From a bacterium (GTDB taxonomy: Bacteria; Planctomycetota; Planctomycetia; Kolteriales; Kolteriaceae): DNA of 64,000 nt. Made by a program: the position numbers and the translations under genes. The stretch spans positions 1 through 64,000 of the forward strand of contig JAIEPU010000105.1 of the NCBI GenBank assembly GCA_019748235.1, written 5' to 3'. This document shows, one piece after another, positions 41,436 through 51,419 of this stretch; the stretch's first letter is position 1; every line of letters begins with the position of its first letter. A model generated the notes under the pieces. It had not been told where the DNA came from. It saw nothing but the letters and a program-made list of their open reading frames with translations, and ran no database searches.

Positions 41436-41609
41436 TCGCTTTGACTGAGTTCCCCACTCCCACCCGTTCACACCCAGGCAATGCTTGGCGAGAGTGAGAC
41501 CGGCACAAATTAACTTCGCGGGGCGATCAGCGGGGTGCAAGCAGAAAATGGATGTCCGACGGACGAATCGTCCGGCAAGGTGCTCAAAGTCGAACGATGG
41601 ATCAAAATG

Positions 41610-44348
41610 CTAGCGAGCGGCGACGGTCTCAAGGGCAGCTTTATAGCAGTGAGGAGGCCCATCACACCACGATAACTCCCGTACCTGGTCGGTGTGGTAC
41701 TGCTTTTTTTCGGTTTGGCCGGTCCGTTTGTAGATCGAAGCGAGGAAGGCGTGGATGTCTACTTGGAGCAAGACCGCCTGATACCGCTTTGCCAATCGGA
41801 GGGCAAGCATGGCCTCTTGAATCGCACGATCGGCTTGCGACTGATCGCGAGCGACATAAATCTGCGCCCGAATCAAGCGGATCTCCGGCTCAAGTGCATA
41901 CAGTCCCCGGCGCCAAAGAAGCCGGAGAGCGGCGTGGACATGATCGAGAGCTTGATCCAGTAAGCTTTCCCGTTCCTTCGCGTGTTGCTTCGCCGCGGCA
42001 ATCATCGCGCGGGCGAAAGTCCCTTCGCTACGAACGACAACCACCGGATCGATCTCCGTTCCGTTCATGACGGCTTGGCAGGTCGCCTGAGCTTGTTCCG
42101 CCGCTTCCAAGGCTTCAGGAACACGGTCGCTTGCCAGAAGAATCTCGGCATAAGTGGAAAGGCACTGCGCCATCAATGCTGGCTGATCCCAAGATTGAAC
42201 AATATCGATCGCGAGAGCCACTTCAGTAATCGCGTCGTCCCGCTGGCCTTCAATCAGGAGAAGTCTCGCTTGTAGTTCCCGTGCAACGGCAATCCGAAAC
42301 TTTTCCCCCGCCGCGTTACACGAGGCCATGCACTGCTGAATCGAATCATTTGACTTATGGAGTTCACCTCGGCGCAGATGCGCTTCTGCCTCGATCGCGA
42401 AATCGATGTCGAGCGTTTGCTTGGTGTTCCACTGTCGCGACTGTTTCACCGCCATCCGCATCAGCGACGTCACTTGAGACGGTTCGCCGATACTGAGAAG
42501 GAGGTCCGACAAATTTCGAACTGTTGCCGCGTTCGAACTCCCTTTCTCCATCGTCGGCGGCATCGACATTCCCTGACCGAACAAGCCGCGCAGGAGTGAC
42601 GCCGCCAAGGGAAGATCCGCGAACTTGCCGATGATTTGTCGACTGAGGGCATCTCGAAAATACTCGCGAGCCACTTCGAATTGATTGGCGGCCGCCAGAT
42701 GATGATAACGCTCGATCATGGTACGCACGTGATTCAGCCTTGGAGGATCAACGACATCTCCTCGATCCGCATAATATCCTGCGAGAATTCCATGAAAACC
42801 GAACACATCGGGGAGCCGTTCGTATGCAGCCGCGCGCACGAGAGGATGCAATTCATAACTTTTTTGGTCGGCGCTGATCTGGAGGAGGCCGCGCGAAACC
42901 AAATCAGCAATCGCGCTATCGAGACTGGCCCCCTTCCCGACTGTGCTGACCATCTCGGCGTCAACGCGGTCAATCGTCCCTCGAAACGCCGAAAGCCGAC
43001 TCAAAAGGTCACGATGGACGCGATCGACCGCAGCGATGGCGGCACGTACCACGTAGGGTGGATTGGGATTCTTTGCCACTAGTGGATGATCGATCACCGA
43101 AGCGACATCACCAGGCGACCTGTTTTCCGCCTTAGCCATTCCGATGGCGAGCCGCAGAGCAAGCGGCCGAAAGCTACAGATCCTGGCGAGAACCGAGAAT
43201 CGAACACGGTCTCCGACAAGCTTTTCTTGTTCCATCCACGAAAGACAGTCATTCGGCTCGAGCCCGCCGATTTCGATGGAATCGGCCCCTTTGACGTCCT
43301 CGCAATAGCCGTTCTCGCATTCGATGGGTATCTGCCGAGTCGTCAGAATGAGCCGGCTACCCTCCCGTAACTTTGAGACCCGTAACAGGAATTCCGCGGC
43401 CAGCGGATCAGCACATTGTCGGGAATCGCGCTCTCCGACCGCTGAAAGCCGATCCGCATGATAGAGCGCGGTGGGAAAAGCGTAGCCGCCGAGAAGGTGT
43501 TCGAAGCCGTCGAGGATGAGTAGCGCGGACCGCTGCGCCATCTCGTCGATCACGAAATCGAGTTTGGCCGCCCATGTGTTCAAACTGACGGCAGACGATT
43601 TACCCACCAGAAAAAAGTCCGTCAGTTCATCGAGCAGCATCAGAAAGCTCAGCGTTCCATCCTCAAGCGATGCCCAAAAGACGCTCGATGGACGATGATG
43701 CTCCGGGATCTGACAACCGCGCAGGGTGGATTTGTCTTCCTTCTTCTGACCTTCCAATTGCTTGCCCAAAACATCGTGATGGAGCCAAAGCCATGCAAGA
43801 GAGGTCTTGCCCATGCCTCCACGACCACTGATCACCAATACCGAGCTTACGCCGGCCCGGAGCCACTCCGAGAGTTTCTCCCGCTCCCGCGTCCGGCCAA
43901 CGATTTGCTCTGCTCCCATCAAATAGGGAGCAACAAGATGGATTCGAGTTTCCACCTCTTTGGACGGTTGCGGTGCTGAAGGCTCGGGGAGTTTTTCCTC
44001 GACGACCGGCGGAGCCGGTTCGACGACGGCTCCCTTGATGGGAGCGCTCGGAGGATTAAGACCGTGAAAGATCCACGCGACAATGGCAAGCAATAACATC
44101 GTCCATGAGACGAGCCGGATGGGAACGATCCAGATCGTGGACAATTCCGTCCCCGACCAGGAGTAGCGAATCAACAGCTCCATCACCACGGTGATAATGA
44201 GTGTCAACAACACTACCCATCCGAGGGTCCGTGAGAAACTCGCGTGTTCTCGAAGTCGTAGATGACTTGAAGGGTGACTTGCCAAAGACATCAACATTTC
44301 CTTCGAGCACACTTCATTGATGGCACTCTTGCACGAGTGCTGAATCAA
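41610..44348 (-). CDS. STAND-class NTPase (NB-ARC-like) with N-terminal TM helices and TPR-like C-terminus
   Basis: TM segments WVVLLTLIITVVMELLIRY and LVSWTMLLLAIVAWIFHGL; P-loop VLVISGRGGMGKTSLAW; Walker B SALLILDGFE; SRLILTTRQ; RPLALRLAIG; C-terminal helical repeats. Confidence 0.85.
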   Translation of the reverse strand: MIQHSCKSAINEVCSKEMLMSLASHPSSHLRLREHASFSRTLGWVVLLTLIITVVMELLIRYSWSGTELSTIWIVPIRLVSWTMLLLAIVAWIFHGLNPPSAPIKGAVVEPAPPVVEEKLPEPSAPQPSKEVETRIHLVAPYLMGAEQIVGRTREREKLSEWLRAGVSSVLVISGRGGMGKTSLAWLWLHHDVLGKQLEGQKKEDKSTLRGCQIPEHHRPSSVFWASLEDGTLSFLMLLDELTDFFLVGKSSAVSLNTWAAKLDFVIDEMAQRSALLILDGFEHLLGGYAFPTALYHADRLSAVGERDSRQCADPLAAEFLLRVSKLREGSRLILTTRQIPIECENGYCEDVKGADSIEIGGLEPNDCLSWMEQEKLVGDRVRFSVLARICSFRPLALRLAIGMAKAENRSPGDVASVIDHPLVAKNPNPPYVVRAAIAAVDRVHRDLLSRLSAFRGTIDRVDAEMVSTVGKGASLDSAIADLVSRGLLQISADQKSYELHPLVRAAAYERLPDVFGFHGILAGYYADRGDVVDPPRLNHVRTMIERYHHLAAANQFEVAREYFRDALSRQIIGKFADLPLAASLLRGLFGQGMSMPPTMEKGSSNAATVRNLSDLLLSIGEPSQVTSLMRMAVKQSRQWNTKQTLDIDFAIEAEAHLRRGELHKSNDSIQQCMASCNAAGEKFRIAVARELQARLLLIEGQRDDAITEVALAIDIVQSWDQPALMAQCLSTYAEILLASDRVPEALEAAEQAQATCQAVMNGTEIDPVVVVRSEGTFARAMIAAAKQHAKERESLLDQALDHVHAALRLLWRRGLYALEPEIRLIRAQIYVARDQSQADRAIQEAMLALRLAKRYQAVLLQVDIHAFLASIYKRTGQTEKKQYHTDQVRELSWCDGPPHCYKAALETVAAR

Positions 44349-44516
44349 AGAAGGCTTATCGAGCTCGCTTCATCCTCGCACGATTCGTTGATCGAATTGA
44401 AACTGGTCGAGTGACGAACGCAGTCCGGGCGGCGCGATCGCATCGATGACGCTATTCCTAGCGCCTGCAAGAGAAATATGGCTTGTGAATTGGGAGGTTA
44501 CAAATTGAGTACTATC

Positions 44517-44540
44517 GTCGCATCAGGGGTCGCATCAGGG
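44517..44540. repeat. Tandem duplication of GTCGCATCAGGG
   Basis: Two exact adjacent 12-mers at 44517-44528 and 44529-44540. Confidence 0.7.
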
Positions 44541-44578
44541 CTGATACGACAGGCATGGAGAATGAGACAGGCATCTTC

Positions 44579-45445
44579 TCATCGAGATAAAGCCGCATTT
44601 TCGCAGAACGTCAGAATGAGCTCGCTGGCGGAAAAGGCAGTCGTCCACTTACCTAAATAGCTCACGATGGGAGGGCGTCCTGGCCAAGTATGACCGCCAT
44701 TCTCTACGGTCACCACTTTCATCATGCATCGATCACGCCCCGGCCCGAAATCTTCAATACGAGAGATGAGCGTCGGATCGTTCACATCAATCAGTTCTTC
44801 GACATGTCGTAGTTGGGTACAACCCGTGGCGCGCCGCCAATGATCGAGCATTTGGCTGACAGGGGGAAAATCGATCGGCAGATCCTTTCTCGCCGTTCGA
44901 CCACCCTGATAGGGAATGAAGCGGTCCCGTGTGCCATGAATATGAATGATCGAAATGGGATGTTCGATTCGAAATCGAGCAAAATCGACAATCCCCGCCA
45001 CACATCCGATCGCGGTGAAGCGACTCGTCATCCAGCGAGCCATCGCATAACAGATCATTCCTCCATTCGAAAACCCAACCCCGTAAACGCGATTGTGATC
45101 GATTGGATAATCCGCGAAGAGACGATTCAGTAGCTCATTCATGAATGGGAGTTCAGATGATCCGGTGACCACGGCATTCTCATCATAATCGAGAAACCAG
45201 ATTCTTCCTCCCGCCGGATCGGGCCTGCCATTGGGATAGACGACGATGAAACCTTCGCGATCAGCAAGCTCGTTCATGCCACAGAGCCTGACCATTCCAT
45301 CGGCATCAATCCCTCGTCCATGGAGCGCGAGCATCACAGGACAAGGCTTCGAGGGAGAAAGTCGAAAAGGGATATGGACGAGATAGGAGCGTGTCTCATC
45401 TTCGACGACAAGTTCCTTCCAATGGTCGCCCGGAGTGAGTTCCAT
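44579..45445 (-). CDS. Alpha/beta hydrolase, PHB depolymerase/LpqC-like esterase
   Basis: CPVMLALHGRGIDADGMVRLCGMNELADREGFIVVYPNG; VYGVGFSNGGMICYAMA (GxSxG); IIHIHGTRDRFIPYQGG; ENGGHTWPG. Confidence 0.85.
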   Translation of the reverse strand: MELTPGDHWKELVVEDETRSYLVHIPFRLSPSKPCPVMLALHGRGIDADGMVRLCGMNELADREGFIVVYPNGRPDPAGGRIWFLDYDENAVVTGSSELPFMNELLNRLFADYPIDHNRVYGVGFSNGGMICYAMARWMTSRFTAIGCVAGIVDFARFRIEHPISIIHIHGTRDRFIPYQGGRTARKDLPIDFPPVSQMLDHWRRATGCTQLRHVEELIDVNDPTLISRIEDFGPGRDRCMMKVVTVENGGHTWPGRPPIVSYLGKWTTAFSASELILTFCENAALSR

Positions 45446-45458
45446 CGCTCCCCCTCAT

Positions 45459-46115
45459 TCAATTCGTCGTGTTCAATGAACCGGTTGCTGAAGCAAAGAT
45501 GTGATTGAAGAGGATCCACCACTCCGCCTGCTGAATCTCCTTACAAATGCGTTCGCATGAGGTCCCTCTTCCGATCGATTGCTCCACCGCGTCCACGAAC
45601 AGAAATGGATCCCAATCGGATTGCTTGAGCAGATATGACGTGATCTTGCCGGGCTTTTCGCGTGCGCAAATTTCGAGACTCGCCTCTTGAAGAGACGCAA
45701 ATACTGGATGCTGGCCGACCCGTCGGTACCAATACTTGGCGTTGCCAAAATCCCCTTCCCGACGATGCATAATGCCGTGAAGAAAACTTCCGGTGGAGGT
45801 TTCTATCGACTGGCTGACAGTATGTGATTCGTTGAGAAAATCGTGGTAGAGCCAAAGGGCCGACACGAGGCAACTCGCCATGGAGCGATCGTGCGCCGCC
45901 ATGCCACCAAGTACATTCTGCGGCGTCAGACCTCGAAGCTGATCTTCGACGGCGATATTCGGCGTACCCGCCCCAAGCGAGATGGGGCGAGCCTCGCGAA
46001 GGAGTTCATCAATGGGAGCCCCGTATTGCTCGCGGCGTTCGGTAGACATCAATGTCTCCCACTCCGTTGATCGGCAAGCGAGTCGCGCGCGGACGGAGGA
46101 ATTGGAGTCACCCAC
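45459..46115 (-). CDS. Conserved-looking hypothetical protein (likely start MSTERREQYG)
   Basis: 218-aa ORF; SALWLYHDFLNESHTVSQSIETSTGSFLHGIMHRREGDFGNAKYWYRRVGQHPVF. Confidence 0.6.
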   Translation of the reverse strand: MGDSNSSVRARLACRSTEWETLMSTERREQYGAPIDELLREARPISLGAGTPNIAVEDQLRGLTPQNVLGGMAAHDRSMASCLVSALWLYHDFLNESHTVSQSIETSTGSFLHGIMHRREGDFGNAKYWYRRVGQHPVFASLQEASLEICAREKPGKITSYLLKQSDWDPFLFVDAVEQSIGRGTSCERICKEIQQAEWWILFNHIFASATGSLNTTN

Positions 46116-46135
46116 CCATCCACCGGCATGCGAAC

Positions 46136-47911
46136 TTAACTGGAACCCTTTTTAACGGGAACCGTGTCGAATCCGAGTTCTCGCAGCTGCTTGGTATCGA
46201 CTTCGCTTGGCGCTCCCATCATCAGGTCTTGACCTCGCTGTGTCTTCGGGAATGCCATCGTTTCACGGATGCTTTCGACCCCGGCGAGCTTCATAACCCA
46301 TCGGTCAATGCCGAAGGCGATACCACCGTGGGGGGGTGCTCCAAACTTAAGCGCTTCCAGGAAGAAGCCGAACCGCTTCTCCTGTTCTTCCTTGTCAAGG
46401 CCGATCAGCTCGAAGATCTTCATCTGACGCTCGAACTGATGAAGTCGAATCGTCCCGCCGCCGCATTCTTCCCCATTCAGAACGAGGTCGTACGCTTTCG
46501 CTCTCGCCTTATCGGGAGTCTTTTCCATCAAATCCCAGTCTTCGTCGAGCGGCGAAGTGAATGGATGGTGAGCCGCATAGTAGCGTTTGTCTTCTTCGTT
46601 CCATTCGAACATGGGGAACTTGACGACCCACGAGAAATGGAGTTCATTGGGATCATACAGTTCGAGGTCTTTCCCCAGCTTATTGCGAAGCGCGTTCAGC
46701 GGACCATGCGTCGCCTCTCTCTTGTCCGCCACGAAAAAGAGAAGGTCTCCCGGCTCGGCGTTCAGTTTCTGCCGCAGGGTTGTTTGCTGCGAATCGCTAA
46801 AGAACTTCGAGATGGGGGACTGAAGCTTGTCCGCCTCGACTTTCATCCAGGCCAGCCCCTTAGCCCCCTGCTCCATGACGAATGCCGTGATGTCGTCGAG
46901 ATTCTTGCGGCTGAACTTTTCGGCCGCTCCCTTGGCGTTGATCGCCCGAACGCAAGGAGCGTTTTTGAAGACCGAAAACTCCGTCTGATGGCCGAGCTCG
47001 GTGATGTCCACGATCTCAAGCCCGAAACGAAGGTCGGGCCGGTCGACGGCATACTTTTCCATCGCATCGTCGTAGTCGATGTGCACGAACGGACGTTTGA
47101 CTTCACGGCCGACGACCTTCTCGACGACGTGACACGTCAACCCCTCGATGGTGTTCATCACGTCTTCCGCCTCGACGAATGCCATCTCGATATCGAGCTG
47201 AGTGAATTCGGGCTGGCGATTCGAGCGAAGATCTTCATCTCGAAAGCAGCGTGCGAGCTGATAGTACCGATCATAACCCGCCACCATGAGAATCTGCTTC
47301 AACAGCTGCGGACTTTGCGGAAGCGCGTACCAAGAGCCGGGGTGCATACGGCTTGGGACGAGGAAGTCTCGTGCTCCTTCCGGAGTGCTGCGGCCCAGGA
47401 TCGGCGTTTCGATCTCGCAGAATCGCTGCGAGTTCAAGTACTCGCGCATGGCGGTGACGATCTGATGGCGGAGCATGATGATCCGCTGCATTTTCGGCCT
47501 GCGCAGATCGAGGAATCGATAGCGGAGACGAATCTCCTCACTCGCAGGCTCGTCTTCGGTCCCAATTTCGAAAGGCGGAGGTTCGCTCTTGTTAAGAAGG
47601 GTCAACGAAGTCGCTTTGATTTCGATGTCGCCGGTCGCCAGTTTGGGATTCTTGGCTTCGCCGCGATCCTTCACCTTACCGGTCGCCGAAACGACGAACT
47701 CCGAACGGAGCGAGCGAGCGAGTTCGTGCATAGCGGGATCGATGGCGGAGTCGAAAACGATTTGAGTCTTGCCGTATCGGTCCCTGAGATCGATGAATAC
47801 CAGCCCGCCGTAATCTCGGTAATTCTGGACCCACCCATTGAGCGTGACGGTCTCGCCGACATTTTCCAGTCGAAGCTCGCCACAGGTGTGTGTCCGCCGC
47901 CAAGATCCCAT
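46136..47911 (-). CDS. aspS: Aspartate--tRNA(Asp/Asn) ligase
   Basis: THTCGELRLENVGETVTLNGWVQNYRDYGGLVFIDLRDRYGKTQIVF; FLDLRRPKMQRIIMLRH; ETPILGRSTPEGARDFLVPSR; PPHGGIAFGIDRWVMKLAG. Confidence 0.97.
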   Translation of the reverse strand: MGSWRRTHTCGELRLENVGETVTLNGWVQNYRDYGGLVFIDLRDRYGKTQIVFDSAIDPAMHELARSLRSEFVVSATGKVKDRGEAKNPKLATGDIEIKATSLTLLNKSEPPPFEIGTEDEPASEEIRLRYRFLDLRRPKMQRIIMLRHQIVTAMREYLNSQRFCEIETPILGRSTPEGARDFLVPSRMHPGSWYALPQSPQLLKQILMVAGYDRYYQLARCFRDEDLRSNRQPEFTQLDIEMAFVEAEDVMNTIEGLTCHVVEKVVGREVKRPFVHIDYDDAMEKYAVDRPDLRFGLEIVDITELGHQTEFSVFKNAPCVRAINAKGAAEKFSRKNLDDITAFVMEQGAKGLAWMKVEADKLQSPISKFFSDSQQTTLRQKLNAEPGDLLFFVADKREATHGPLNALRNKLGKDLELYDPNELHFSWVVKFPMFEWNEEDKRYYAAHHPFTSPLDEDWDLMEKTPDKARAKAYDLVLNGEECGGGTIRLHQFERQMKIFELIGLDKEEQEKRFGFFLEALKFGAPPHGGIAFGIDRWVMKLAGVESIRETMAFPKTQRGQDLMMGAPSEVDTKQLRELGFDTVPVKKGSS

Positions 47912-48124
47912 CGGTTGATCCCTTCTTTCGATCCCTAGCCACTCCGCAAGCCATTTTGATTGCGGGCTTTGCGATAACAGACCGCCGTTCGTGGCGATCG
48001 GTTCAGAGATTTCCGTTGTATGGAGAGGCCGAAATCGGTCGAGGTGAGCCCATTCCAGATGTTAAAAGCCTGGATGTGAGAATCGAGGGGCGAGAATCTC
48101 GAATCGTGTCAAGAAAAAGCAACG

Positions 48125-48153
48125 CCCGGGCAGCACTCGAGCTGCTACCCGGG
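48125..48153 (-). terminator. Intrinsic terminator downstream of the DUF1573 gene
   Basis: Minus strand CCCGGGTAGCA-GCTCGAG-TGCTGCCCGGG followed by CGTTGCTTTTTCTT; a second 8-bp hairpin AGAGGTAC/GTACCTCT lies at 48171-48198. Confidence 0.65.
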
Positions 48154-48415
48154 TCCAAGGTCGCTGAGAAAGAGGTACCCCCTGGTTTTCGTACCTCTGT
48201 CGCCCCCTGGCGATCCTGTTTCGAATTCTCTCGTTTGATATTCCGAGAGAAGGAAACTGGTCCGTGCCGTTGCGGGCTATCGACGTGATCGTTCGAAAAC
48301 GATCGTGCGTCGCGTTGCCTCGCCTTTCGAATGATGGAGCATCACGTTCAGGCTCCCACTCAACCCTAAGTCACTCTTCAGATGGGTCAAACTTCTATGC
48401 CGAACTGATGAGTCC

Positions 48416-49387
48416 TTATTTCTCAATCTCGACGCTGAGAATCCGTTCGCCACCAAGATCGGTCACAATGTCGACATGCTGCGGGATCTCATCGACTTTA
48501 TCGGGAACCTTGAGGGTCAAGGTGACGAGCTGGACGGCCTTCGCCTGTCCATCGGACTTGAACTGGAGGATGCCGTCGGCGTTATCGACCCGCACCACCT
48601 TGAATGGATTGGGGGCCTTGATCATGACCTTTCGTTCAACGGTTTGTCCGGGGGAAAGTTCGCCGAGGCGAATCGCTGCCGGGGTGACCACGACGTCCGC
48701 TTCCACTTGAGCCTTTGGTTTGACGAGAACGATCGGCGTCGCGGGATCGTTCGTATGGACGCGAATTGTGTCCTCAATCGTTCCGGGAGCGATGCTTGGC
48801 AAAAGCTTGATCAACAGTTCGTAACGGACCTTGCCTGGTTCACGCGATACCTCGCGGACCTCGGTATGGAAGCTTGGATTTCCGAAATCGAGGTCAAGCA
48901 CCTTCCAGTCGATCGGACCGGTATAGTCGAGGTTAAGTCGCTTCTCTTGGACCGCTCCCTGAGGAAGGATTCCAAAATCGACTTCAGTCGCTTCCGAGCC
49001 GAGTTTACCGACACTCTCACAGCTCACACGAAGGGTAACCTCGGCACGCCACGGACGCTCGAACTGCACGTAAATCGTGACCGCCTTGGTCCCCTGGAAC
49101 CCGCTCGTGTCCATCGTCGCATTGACGATGGTCGAGCCTCCAGGAGGAATGCGGCCGTTGTCAGCTACCGCCTTGGTGCAGGAGCACGAAACTTTGATTG
49201 CTCGAATCCGGACTTCCCGATTCGAGGTGTTCGTGATGATAAAGTCGTGGCTGGGGCGTTCTCCTCGAACGACTTTTCCGAAGTCATGTTGACGTTCGGT
49301 GAATAACTCATTGGCCCAACTCGCCCCCCAACCGCTGGTCGGAATAACGACGGCCAGCAGAAGAGCAGGCATGAACGACCGGATCAT
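48416..49387 (-). CDS. DUF1573 domain-containing secreted protein
   Basis: Signal MIRSFMPALLLAVVIPTSGWGASWA; HDFGKVVRGERPSHDFIITNTSNREVRIRAIKVSCSCTKA. Confidence 0.85.
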   Translation of the reverse strand: MIRSFMPALLLAVVIPTSGWGASWANELFTERQHDFGKVVRGERPSHDFIITNTSNREVRIRAIKVSCSCTKAVADNGRIPPGGSTIVNATMDTSGFQGTKAVTIYVQFERPWRAEVTLRVSCESVGKLGSEATEVDFGILPQGAVQEKRLNLDYTGPIDWKVLDLDFGNPSFHTEVREVSREPGKVRYELLIKLLPSIAPGTIEDTIRVHTNDPATPIVLVKPKAQVEADVVVTPAAIRLGELSPGQTVERKVMIKAPNPFKVVRVDNADGILQFKSDGQAKAVQLVTLTLKVPDKVDEIPQHVDIVTDLGGERILSVEIEK

Positions 49388-49734
49388 CGAGAGTCCCTCC
49401 CGTTGTCCGCCAACACCATCTCCCCGTATGTCACTCGCCGTAAGCTGGATAAACTTTGCGGGCAAATCTATCGGCGTGAACTTAGGTGTTGAGGGCTTCA
49501 ATAACAATGTCATCGTGGGGATACTAGGGTCATACCCCCGCGTGGGTGGTCCCTTTCGGTACCACTCTCGCAACTACTATCGGAGGATTGGCAGGGTCAG
49601 AATGACACGATACACTGGCCGGGGCCTTTGGCAAAAACACACAGTCCGGGCAATCGCCACAGCCGATAAAGCATGAATAGTTTCTCGGCCTATGCGGCTG
49701 TACCGTACACCACGTTCCTAGGGACAATAACTCG

Positions 49735-50580
49735 ATGACCATCGAACCGTTCGAAATTGGCGTTTGTAGCTGGTCGCTGCAAGTCAAAAGCATTCCTGAG
49801 CTTGAGACATTTCTCGATGAATTGCGGATTGATCTCGTCCAGATCGCATGCGGTGATCCGCACCACGCGAGCTGGGTTGAGGGAGAGGCCATGCCCGGCG
49901 TGGCAGGAGATGCTGGTTTCCGAATGTCGGGCGCGATGATTGGCTTCCCAGGGGAAGACTACACCACTCCCCAGACTATTAAGGAGACCGGAGGATTTGG
50001 GAATCCGGCAACGAGGAAGGAACGGCTCGAAGTCCTGCATTGGGCCGTGAGCCGAACTGTCCAGCTTGGAATCAAGGATCTGATGTTCCATGCTGGCTTT
50101 ATTCCAGAGCCAACGAGCGCCGACCGGAAAGCATTCCTCGACACGTTGATCGAGGCGTCACGAATCGCGAAGGAAAAAGGAGTTCATCTAGCCCTCGAAA
50201 CCGGTCAGGAACCGGCTGACTTGCTCCTCAAGACACTGAACGAGCTCGAACTAGATAACGTTCACGTCAATTTTGATCCCGCCAATATGTTGCTTTATGA
50301 CATGGGGGACCCGATCAAGGCGGTCGAGACCCTTGGTCCGCATATCAGAAGCGTTCACTTAAAGGATGCCAAGCGGCCCAAGATCAAGGGGCAATGGGGT
50401 GAGGAAGTCCCGCTCGGCCAAGGGCAGGCGAACATCCCCTTGTTTGTGAAGAAACTTAAAGAGGTGGGGTTCAAAGGCCCGCTCATCATCGAGCGAGAAG
50501 CCGGGGATCAGCAGGCGCGACTTCGTGACATCGCCCACGGCGTGCGCTACTTGAAGGAAGTACTGAGCGGATTGAAATAA
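49735..50580 (+). CDS. Sugar phosphate isomerase/epimerase (TIM barrel)
   Basis: FEIGVCSWSLQVKSIPELETFLDEL; VNFDPANMLLYDMGDPIKAVETLGPHIRSVHLKDAKRP; GPLIIEREAGD. Confidence 0.9.
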   Translation: MTIEPFEIGVCSWSLQVKSIPELETFLDELRIDLVQIACGDPHHASWVEGEAMPGVAGDAGFRMSGAMIGFPGEDYTTPQTIKETGGFGNPATRKERLEVLHWAVSRTVQLGIKDLMFHAGFIPEPTSADRKAFLDTLIEASRIAKEKGVHLALETGQEPADLLLKTLNELELDNVHVNFDPANMLLYDMGDPIKAVETLGPHIRSVHLKDAKRPKIKGQWGEEVPLGQGQANIPLFVKKLKEVGFKGPLIIEREAGDQQARLRDIAHGVRYLKEVLSGLK

Positions 50581-50597
50581 GTGTCCGTCAACGAAAC

Positions 50598-50632
50598 AAA
50601 GCCGCGTGGTAATATCAATCCCACGCGGCTTT
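50598..50632. terminator. Bidirectional intrinsic terminator between convergent genes
   Basis: AAAGCCGCGTGG-N11-CCACGCGGCTTT, perfect 12-bp stem with A/T-ended arms. Confidence 0.8.
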
Positions 50633-50667
50633 CGACGTATTTGAGAATGTAAGCTAGTGCAGTAATT

Positions 50668-51318
50668 CTACTTCGCGGGCGTCTCATCGAGACTCTTCAG
50701 CCGAAGGTTCTTGAACTCAACCTGAGTGCCGTGGCCAAGGAAGCCGATGTGTCCGGTCTTGTTTTTCAGGCCAGGATGCTTCTTGAGCGTTCCCTCGTCG
50801 GTCACAGTGCTAATATCCGCATCGACGATCACCTGGTCATTCAGCGTCACCTTCACCTTGTTACCTTCGGCATGGATTTCCATCGAGTTCCACTCGCCCG
50901 TCGGCTTGAGGGCTCCACGTTTCGCGCCAAAGACATCGTAGATCGAACCGGTGTACTGGTTCGGCCGGAGCGCTACGTATTGGGGAGCGGGATCGTCCAG
51001 AAGTTGGATTTCCATTCCCTGGTACGCCGCGTCACCTTGCAAGGGAGCACGAATGCCAACACCGTTGTTGCCGCCGGGTCCGAGCTTGAAGTCAAAGCGG
51101 AGGATAAAGTTTCCATACTCAGCCGTGGTGAAGAGGTTTCCTCCCCCCTTCTCCGGGCAGATGAGAATCCCTTCTTTCACCTCATAACCTGGTCCGTGCT
51201 TGTGCACCAGAGTCCAGCCCTCGAGCGATTTGCCGTCAAAGATCGGCTTGAAGCCCTCTTCGACAGGAGGATCTGCACCAAGAAAACAAAGGGCGGCAAC
51301 CAGCGGAATGATATTCAT
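50668..51318 (-). CDS. DUF1080 (3-keto-disaccharide hydrolase-like) protein
   Basis: GFKPIFDGKSLEGWTLVHKHGPGYEVKEGILICPEKGGGNLFTTAEYGNFILRFDFKLGPGGNNGVGIRAPLQGDAAYQGMEIQLLDD. Confidence 0.9.
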   Translation of the reverse strand: MNIIPLVAALCFLGADPPVEEGFKPIFDGKSLEGWTLVHKHGPGYEVKEGILICPEKGGGNLFTTAEYGNFILRFDFKLGPGGNNGVGIRAPLQGDAAYQGMEIQLLDDPAPQYVALRPNQYTGSIYDVFGAKRGALKPTGEWNSMEIHAEGNKVKVTLNDQVIVDADISTVTDEGTLKKHPGLKNKTGHIGFLGHGTQVEFKNLRLKSLDETPAK

Positions 51319-51419
51319 TGATGCCTCGTGGTGATGAACTAGAAGTGCGGCACAAATTTCGGCCGGTCGGCCCTCAGTTTTGCGAAAGCAGCGACCGGCC
51401 AATGATCATTCAAAACGGA

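Noticed and set aside
46052-47938. 628-aa plus-strand ORF
   Set aside because: It is the antisense shadow of aspS, whose minus-strand product has all class II aminoacyl-tRNA synthetase motifs. The plus-strand translation matches no family.
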